From the NCBI GenBank assembly GCA_017354895.1, contig CP071493.1, positions 5,146,001-5,210,000 on the forward strand: a stretch of 64,000 bases of DNA, read 5' to 3'. Under the pieces are notes generated by a model. It was not told the origin of the DNA. It did no database searches and was given only the letters and a program-made list of their open reading frames with translations. This document shows, piece after piece, positions 57,969 to 64,000 of this stretch. The position numbers and the translations under genes were made by a program. Numbering within the stretch: position 1 is the stretch's first letter; each line of letters starts with the position of its first letter. This DNA comes from Podospora comata (lineage: Eukaryota > Ascomycota > Sordariomycetes > Sordariales > Podosporaceae).

Positions 57969-59511
57969 ATGGAGATAATCGGCATCATCGAAGTGCCATT
58001 TACGGCGCTGCAGGCGGCTCCAAAGCGTGTCCAGTTACGCCATCGGTTTCCAAAAGGGCTCAACAGAGGGCAGCGGCCATGCATAATTGGCGCTGTCAGC
58101 AAGCCCTGTATTCGATTCATCTTAAGTTTTCTAAATCACACATCGATTCATGAGCTTTCCTCCACCTTGGTGTCAGCTCATCACCCATGAGTTCCTCTCG
58201 ACCCTGGGTCTGTTCTGGTTCTGAATGCTTTTATACACCGAAAGACCGTTCAACACTGGCCGCCAGTCAAGCTCTGCACCATGCTTCCAGGTAAAACCTA
58301 AGCCTCAGATACTAGATAACTCACAGTCTAACATTCGCAGATATCAAGGCAATACACCTTAACCCAATCAACTCGTCAGATGGTGAAATCCTGTGGAACG
58401 TCTTGTGGAATTATCACCATAACCGAGTCGACGAAGTGAGGATGTGGAGGGGAAAGCTTTCGCTATGCAAACAAAAGGCACTAAACCTGCTGCTTCAGAC
58501 ATCACATGGAGGCCTGCGATATAGAGGCATCGTTGATGCCCTCTATGCCTTGCTCCAACTCCCCGGCATGCGCAGTGGCCTGGAACTTGGCAACGTCCAT
58601 AAATATCTAGCACTCCATTACCCGGAGCATGTCGAACGATATCTTCGGCACATTGCTACCGTCTGGGGTACGATACTAGGTAATAGGCCAGAGCTGATTC
58701 CTTTGATCGACTATCCGACTATCGAGCTCTTGACACATCGTGTTCCCTCGGATCCAGAAGACTCACACCTTATCACCGCGATGGTGAGCTCACATCAAGT
58801 CTTTTTTTACATCCAGGACCCCGCCTTACGCGATGAAATTTTGTCAAACATCATGTCACTTGACGTTGTGATCCCAAGCTTAGCGACTTTCCATAGCAAC
58901 ATGAGATACTTCTCTATAGGCGCGCGGATTCTCCAACGTTTCATCGTCGATAACAGCCGCTTCGAAACGACTTTCAGAGTTTATCTCAGCAATGGGTGTA
59001 TAATCCTTTGTTAGAGGTTTCAGAAGGCAGCTTTACGTTAATGGATTCAACAACTGTCAATCTAGCATACATTCAGCTCTTCCTTTTCGTACTGCGGCAC
59101 TTCCCACTGCTGTCGGAGGATCGCCCACTACAAAACAAACGAGGTGAGTATGTTCGAGCGGGTGTAAATTCTACTTGCGTAGATCAGCTGTATGGCCGTG
59201 CGTGGCGCTTAGGATTTCTAACTCCTAAGGTACGGAACTATACGTTTAAGGATCTTGAGTACGAGGAGCCAAATACTCAATTCCCGCCCGAAGAGGCCAC
59301 CATATGGAGGAGCGGCAAGCCCACAATCAAGACTTTTACTACGCTTCAACTCCAATCATTCTTACCAATATTACGACAAGCTAAGACAAACAGAACCAGA
59401 ACCATAACTGCAAGCTTTGTGCAGAATGGTTTCCTTAGTTCTTTCTTTATTATTGATGTTCTGCCTCGCGATTTATCGGACAGGATGAGGGGGTTGCAAG
59501 TGTCAGACTAA
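57969..59511 (+). pseudogene. Broken DUF3723 gene (Starship-associated family)
   Basis: Pieces follow the order of the fungal DUF3723 family. An N-terminal piece has 'VPFTALQAAP' (57,969-58,190). A second piece, possibly spliced at 58,290/58,342, runs 'LPDIKAIHLNPINSSDG', 'WNYHHNRVDEVRMWRGKLSL', 'YRGIVDALYALLQLPGMRSG', 'LGNVHKYLALHYPEHVERYL' and 'VVIPSLATFHSNMRYF' (58,342-59,014). A last piece runs 'EVSEGSFTLMDSTTVNLAYI' to 'QNGFLSSFFIIDVLPRDL' (58,996-59,511). The second and third pieces are in different frames joined near 59,000, which points to a one-base shift. A stop also separates the N-terminal piece from the rest. The function of the family is unknown. It is repeatedly found as cargo of Starship giant transposons. 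Confidence 0.68.
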
Positions 59512-60129
59512 CAGATGGGCTGCGTGCGGGGTGAGGCTGTGAAACGATAAGAGGACTGCAGATTCGGTAGCCTTTTTGCTACATCGATGCAGCAGCACAG
59601 ATTAATCCGGATTGGGCGGGCCGCCTTCACCGGTTGAAGCTGCAATATGTTAGTTTGCAAGACGCTCTGCGGCTCTAGTGGACCATCATGTCTTTGAAGG
59701 CGCTTTTTGTGGTCTCCCTTAAGGGATGGAATGCGCTGTTGCCTCTAGGAAAGCGCTTGTGGAGAAGGCATCAGCCAACCACTTGTAGCCCGCTGTGTGG
59801 CAAGGATACTGTGCAGTGTGCGGGGTAATCGGGGCAGACAGACTCATGAGAGGCGGCAGCGTCCTGAGCGACCGCTAGCTATAGATATCGTCGAGATTAT
59901 CTGCAGCTATACCTTCGACTCCGATAAGAAGGATATATAGGTCTGCGAATTACAGATAGGTTCTTCTATCATATGCTCTTTGCTTTTAAATTACGAAGCA
60001 GGTATTATCTTAGCTGACAGTTTGCTTTCCCCTGTTATGGGACACCACGCAGTTTCGACACAGCTGCATAGGATGTTCCTGCTGTCAAGTCGTTAGTAGC
60101 CTTGCCGAAAAATCATGATTTAACTATTA
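59512..60129. other. Non-coding stretch right of DUF3723
   Basis: No open frame or family pattern. A moderately AT-rich part lies at about 59,880-60,010. Possibly further mobile-element debris that I cannot name. Confidence 0.4.
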
Positions 60130-60390
60130 CAGGGATCACGCATTATGCCACCATGCCCTTCCCACGTTAACTTCCAAATTGGCCAAGTTTAACAAACCGC
60201 TCTAAGCATTCAATCTTCTACAAACTGCATTCATAGTGTATATACATAATCCGTAACGTTCAAGGAGCACGGTTCGTAATCCCTGTAACCATGCAACAAC
60301 ACTCAATGGAGGGTAGCACGACGCGTGATCCCTGCAAACACTTGAGTAGCACAGCTGGTGATCCTTGCAATAGTCAAATCCGCGAGAGCC
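60130..60390. repeat. Direct and inverted repeats around GTGATCCCTGC
   Basis: Three imperfect direct units start GCAC and contain G(T/A)(G/A)ATCC(C/T)TG(C/T)AA: about 60,271-60,300, 60,316-60,340 and 60,350-60,372. The first half of the region contains the exact 12-nt inverse complement of the second unit: CAGGGATCACGC at 60,130-60,141 against GCGTGATCCCTG at 60,323-60,334. Such clustered repeats often lie near ends of large mobile elements, but this could be incidental. Confidence 0.6.
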
Positions 60391-60847
60391 AGGGCATGAC
60401 GATGTTTTGCTGCTTTCGATGGACGATACGAAGGTAAACTAAACCGAAAAGCCACTACAAGTTTCCGATGAGATTTCTATACTTTGGCTACTGATATATA
60501 CCCCGAAAAGGAAAAAAAAATATAAAATGGGATCTGGTATTATAAAACCAAAAAGAAAAAGCCGGAGCAGATGGATGTACTGCTGCTGAGTGGACTTGTC
60601 TTGTTGGCACGGCGTTTTCATGGACGGATATGATCAAGCCCTTCGGCTCTCTTTCGTTTCGCTCCAGGAGGAGACGGATCGAGCGGCAGGTGCTCTAGGA
60701 TCCACTCTACCCGACTTCTCAACTGAACCGGGATCGCGAGGGTGAGCTTCCAGCTTGAGACATGTATAAGCGAGGTACTCAATCCAGGTTGTGCTTTGTT
60801 GCTGATTTGGCTGAGGAAGCGGCCTCGTCGCACAATAGAGAAGGATA

Positions 60848-60862
60848 CCACTACTACTGCTA

Positions 60863-60898
<36 letters not shown>

Positions 60899-60943
60899 CT
60901 ATTACTACTACTACTACTACTACTAGTACTACTGCTACTACTA
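60848..60943. repeat. Imperfect (ACT)n trinucleotide microsatellite
   Basis: About 30 units of ACT, interrupted by GCT, CCT and ATT variants. It lies just downstream of the HET-like frame on the minus strand. Confidence 0.9.
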
Positions 60944-60949
60944 CAGTCA

Positions 60950-61276
60950 TCACATTAACTCTAGAGTCACCAGTACGATGCCTCTCTGCTGAATAGCGGC
61001 TGCTGACATCCTCAAATCGTTGACGCTGATGCATCCGTCGTCTTTGTTCTCGAACACGAAGGGCGGCAAAAAAGGATCGAGGGACTCCACCTCTTCCCAG
61101 CCAGGAGGCAACGACCCAAGCCTTGGATCACTCTTCAACAGCTCACCTGTCTCGGTGTTGACAAAGTACGGCAACGCCCAGCCTTTGGTGACAGGAAGCG
61201 CATCTTTCACCGGCGGCTCTAGAGGCGGCTTCAAGGCCTCGCCGAGCCCCAGTTCAATCTGCTGAACAGTCGACAT
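60950..61276 (-). pseudogene. C-terminal tail of a HET-type (heterokaryon incompatibility) protein
   Basis: An open frame on the minus strand. The first ATG of interest lies at 61,276 and the frame ends at 60,950. It carries 'PYFVNTETGE' with 'DPRLGSLPPGWEEV', and then a second, weaker copy of the same pattern followed by 'AAIQQRGIVLVTLELM'. This matches the C-terminal signature of many ascomycete HET-domain proteins (FVNxETGE, DPRL, LPxGW, then RGVxLxTFEL). No HET domain lies upstream, where the oxidoreductase gene runs the other way. It is therefore only the tail of such a gene, left by a rearrangement. The family is recognised from motif memory, not from a search. Confidence 0.5.
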
Positions 61277-62876
61277 GGACGGGCCAGAGGACACCAATGC
61301 GGAGAAGTTGACAGCTTCGGAGCGAAGCTCTGCTGTCCATCGCAAGCCTCGGTTCCTCGTCATTGGCGCCGGTCGGCGTGGAACCGCCTATGCGTCTGCC
61401 GTGCGACGAGAGAGATTGTCAGCCATCATTGCTGCGGTTGCAGAGCCAATCCGGTCGACACGGATTTCGTTTGGCAAGAAATATGTCTGGGAGGATGGGC
61501 CACCGCGGGAAGACCAGGCTTTCGAGTCGTGGCAGCATTTTCTTGACTACGAGACGAACCGAAGGGAGGCCGAAGCTGCTGGTGAGAAGGTATATGCTGG
61601 GATTGACGGCATCATTGTGTGCACCCAGGACCACACGCACAAAGAGATCCTGCAGGCGTTTGGGCCGTTGAAATTGCACGTCCTATGCGAGAAGCCGATT
61701 TCAACATCTCTCCAGGACTGTCAGGACATATACGTTAGCCTCGGAGCCAACAGTCCAGAAAGGATCTTCTCAACCGGCCATGTCCTGCGATACAGCCCTC
61801 ACAACATGCTTTTGAAGAGGCTCCTGTTAGAGGACAGAGCGATCGGGGAGATCATATCGGTCGAGCACACAGAGCCAGTTGGTTGGTTCCACTTCTCACA
61901 CTCTTATGTGCGAGGCAACTGGCGAAAGGAGTCCGTTGCGGCGCCATCGCTCCTTTGCAAGTCTTGTCATGACATCGACTTCATATTGTGGCTACTCTGC
62001 TACAGGACGGACTTTGGCGAACCGGCGCACATGCCCAGCCTGGTTTCCTCAGTTGGCAACCTGTCACTCTTCACCAAGCATCGAAAACCGGCGGCAGCCG
62101 AAAGTGCCACCAATTGCTTCTCGTGCCCTCACGAACGGAACTGCGATTGGAGTGCCAAGAAGCTGTACGTCGAGAAGCTCTACGACAAGGGAGAGCGAGA
62201 CTGGCCGATATGCGTCGTCGTCCCAGACATAGAAGATATCACAGCTACGTTGGGGACCGATCATGGGCGTGCCGTCTTGACAGAGGTTCTTTCTGCAGAC
62301 TACGACGCCTCTACACCAAGAGCCACCATCGAGTCCAAGCAGTGGTATGGCCGTTGCGTCTGGGAGTCCGACAATGACGTCCTTGACGATCAAATTGTCA
62401 CTCTAACCTGGGATGACGACTCTCGCGCCGTCAGCGGCCAGGAATTTCCCGACCGCGGACCCAAGACCGCAGTCTTCCACATGGCCGCTTTTACGGAAGC
62501 CCAGTCCAAGCGGCGGGGCAAAATCTCGGGCACTCGCGGAGAGATACAGTACGACAGCAACGAGATTCGAGTCTACACATTTGACAAGTTCCGGGACCCG
62601 GAGGCGGTGAAAGTCTTCACCCCTCCAAAGGCCGGTGGCGGTCATGGCGGTGGTGACGGTGGTCTGATGAACAGTTTCTCACAGGCTGTCGAGGCTGTCA
62701 TCAACGGCAAACTCAGCGTGGAGCAGGCGCAGGCGAAATATGTTGGCTGCACCTTGAAGGAGGCCTTTATGAGCCATGCCATGGTCTTTGCTGCCGAAGA
62801 AGCTCGACTCGGAAGGAAGATTGTTGATTGGCGTGATTGGTGGGCGAAGCTGGAGGAACGGCTTCTTGCCCAGTGA
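61275..62876 (+). CDS. Gfo/Idh/MocA-family NAD(P)-dependent oxidoreductase
   Basis: A single exon, 533 aa. The N-terminal Rossmann fold has 'FLVIGAGRRGTAYASAVRR' (residues about 27-45). The strand ending in 'GIDGIIVCTQDHTHKEILQA' is followed by 'HVLCEKPIS', the EKP motif whose Lys contacts substrate and cofactor in this family. The C-terminal alpha/beta domain includes 'SCHDIDFILWLL' and an unusual Cys-rich insert, 'CFSCPHERNCDW', which could bind a metal. Substrates in the family are sugars, inositol or related polyols. The substrate here is unknown. The chosen ATG overlaps by two bases (CATG) the first ATG of the HET-like tail on the other strand. No neighbouring gene gives a pathway. Confidence 0.88.
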   Translation: MDGPEDTNAEKLTASERSSAVHRKPRFLVIGAGRRGTAYASAVRRERLSAIIAAVAEPIRSTRISFGKKYVWEDGPPREDQAFESWQHFLDYETNRREAEAAGEKVYAGIDGIIVCTQDHTHKEILQAFGPLKLHVLCEKPISTSLQDCQDIYVSLGANSPERIFSTGHVLRYSPHNMLLKRLLLEDRAIGEIISVEHTEPVGWFHFSHSYVRGNWRKESVAAPSLLCKSCHDIDFILWLLCYRTDFGEPAHMPSLVSSVGNLSLFTKHRKPAAAESATNCFSCPHERNCDWSAKKLYVEKLYDKGERDWPICVVVPDIEDITATLGTDHGRAVLTEVLSADYDASTPRATIESKQWYGRCVWESDNDVLDDQIVTLTWDDDSRAVSGQEFPDRGPKTAVFHMAAFTEAQSKRRGKISGTRGEIQYDSNEIRVYTFDKFRDPEAVKVFTPPKAGGGHGGGDGGLMNSFSQAVEAVINGKLSVEQAQAKYVGCTLKEAFMSHAMVFAAEEARLGRKIVDWRDWWAKLEERLLAQ

Positions 62877-63570
62877 ACTTGGGCCCAATTTTGATGATTA
62901 TCAGTATCCCCCAAGGAGTTCTGTCGAAATAGCTCGAATGGCCGAATTTAGCTGGTAGAAAAAGAGGATGAAAGAAAATACGGTCTTCAAGCCCATGTGA
63001 GAGGTTGAAATAATTTTCAACACACGGTTTTCCCTCCTCTATTATTTTGATAAGCTTCGGCTACGCCGCGGATGAGTTTTGGCTGGCCAGCGACCTACCT
63101 GGCGAGGAGGAAGTGCGAGAGTTGTTGTCTGCCGTGTGGAGCGAACTTGTTGCCAAGTTTCGCGATGATGCTGACGACGATGATAAGGACGACGACCATG
63201 TCGCACACTAAAATCAGCTCCACACCCGCATCTTAGTTCTCAGCTACTGAGACTAGGGCGTCTGCGCTCCGGGCTTTCCATGGGCGGGGATTCCATGGCC
63301 CACCATTTCGGGTGTGATGGTTGGTGCCAACACCTCCGAACCGCCAGGGCTTCTGGAGCTTGACTGGTGGTGGTTGCTTCTGCGGTAAGTGAGCGCCACG
63401 TCGCGAGCCTGTAGTCACTATTCTTTTTGTCAACCGCTTGGGGCCTGTGTATCACTCAGGCTGCAAATTTCGGGAACAGGAAATCCTGTCTATGCAAATC
63501 CGACTTTCTCAATTTCCATCCGATCTTGCCCACGCTGAGTGTATAACCCTACACGGCTAAACAACTTACG
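62877..63570. other. Intergenic region with a possible coding relic
   Basis: A frame without ATG, from about 63,050 to 63,211, ends in an acidic tail (DDADDDDKDDD) and reads 'DEFWLASDLPGEEEVREL', which looks protein-like. It may be a last exon or relic of an unidentified gene. Otherwise nothing recognised. Confidence 0.35.
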
Positions 63571-64000
63571 ATGTGGTGGTTGCTATTTGTATTGATACCA
63601 GCAAGCTACTATGTGCCAACGCCACTCTTCGAATGCGCAACCAGCCTTTTCCTCCCAAGCCCGTCTGTAATACCAGCTGCAAAGATTGGTACGAGTTTAC
63701 TGGTGAATATGAGTTGGCATGCGCCAATCTCCTCGAGAATAAACAGCCTCAGTTCAGCAATTAACGGCACCGGAACCTATGGATTTGTTTTCAATTCCTC
63801 GACACTGCCAGATGGAGTTCCGTACGGTATCGTAAATTCTCCTCCCCTTTCAAATTCGCTTGCCAACTTTTTTTTACTTAGGCACGTACAACTGGTGCAA
63901 TATGCCGCATGTCCGGCGCACTGAATATCCAAAGGTGAGCGCTTCATATGTTCTCGCATACGTCGAGGTAATTCACCGGCACCATAAACGCACCCCGTAT
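63571..64000 (+). CDS. Histidine-acid-phosphatase-like protein, partial at right edge
   Basis: Exon 1, 63571-63826, and exon 2, from 63882 to beyond 64000 (55-nt intron, G|GTATCG to CTTAG). The N-terminus (MWWLLFVLIPASYYV) is hydrophobic, so the protein is probably secreted or membrane-anchored. The mature part has 'WHAPISSRINSLSSAINGTG' and 'FVFNSSTLPDGVPYG'. Across the intron follow 'TYNWCNMPHVRRTEYP' and then 'EVIHRHHKRTPY', the RHxxRTP catalytic motif of the histidine phosphatase superfamily. Its His forms the phospho-enzyme intermediate. Members include acid phosphatases, phytases and fungal phosphoglycerate-mutase-like secreted proteins. The start could differ if an upstream intron exists. 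The rest of the gene lies outside the window. Confidence 0.82.

Noticed and set aside
1-64000. Secondary-metabolite gene cluster suggested by the SDR, Zn2Cys6 factor and phytoene desaturase
   Set aside because: These genes are separated by unrelated housekeeping genes, and no PKS, NRPS, terpene synthase or transporter is present.

Overview
The window looks like nuclear DNA of a filamentous ascomycete, most likely a sordariomycete of the Podospora/Chaetomium/Neurospora type. The genes have short GT-AG introns (about 47-210 nt) that can be placed by frame and phase, moderate to high GC content, poly-T/poly-A tracts between genes, and families typical of Pezizomycotina (CFEM protein, al-1-type phytoene desaturase, HET-protein tail, DUF3435 and DUF3723 genes). 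Family names come from recognised motifs and domain order, not from a database search.

Layout. From 0.2 to 53.8 kb is a housekeeping stretch: a multi-pass membrane protein of unknown function (200-1531 +), the pre-rRNA processing WD-repeat protein Ipi3 (2078-3450 -), a large Ser-rich unknown protein (about 5155-7302 +), a Zn2Cys6 transcription factor (8125-10929 +), a 5-kb non-coding stretch leading into a Whi3-type RNA-binding protein (16000-17712 +), a short-chain dehydrogenase (19886-20983 -), aspartate-semialdehyde dehydrogenase (22552-23785 +) with two CPC1/Gcn4-type sites upstream, an F-BAR/RhoGAP protein of Rgd1 type (25445-27918 +), tRNA-Asn, phytoene desaturase (29052-30977 +), a peroxisomal acyl-CoA thioesterase ending in SKL (31702-33027 -), an oxysterol-binding protein of Osh1/2 type (34170-38141 +), a second tRNA-Asn (-), a Red1/ZFC3H1-like zinc-finger protein (39609-43370 -), conventional myosin II heavy chain (44235-51624 +), a third tRNA-Asn, and a CFEM surface protein (53322-53818 +).

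From about 54.3 to 61.3 kb the character changes. A decayed DUF3435 tyrosine-recombinase gene (family of the Starship 'captain') with a C2H2 zinc-finger tail, the 3' end of a Tad-like LINE ending in a GATT repeat, a small MADS-box-like ORF and a broken DUF3723 gene all lie on the + strand. They are followed by about 0.9 kb of non-coding DNA with direct and inverted repeats, a trinucleotide repeat and the C-terminal tail of a HET-type protein on the - strand. DUF3435 plus DUF3723 is the gene pairing of Starship giant transposons, so this is best read as a degraded Starship-like remnant or a nested mobile-element graveyard.

The last 2.7 kb return to apparently intact genes: a Gfo/Idh/MocA-type oxidoreductase (61275-62876 +) and the 5' part of a histidine-acid-phosphatase-like gene that runs off the right end (63571->64000 +).

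No operon-like organisation is expected or seen. Functional links are loose: Whi3, Rgd1 and myosin II all relate to growth, polarity and the cell cycle, while Ipi3 and the Red1-like protein act in RNA metabolism.
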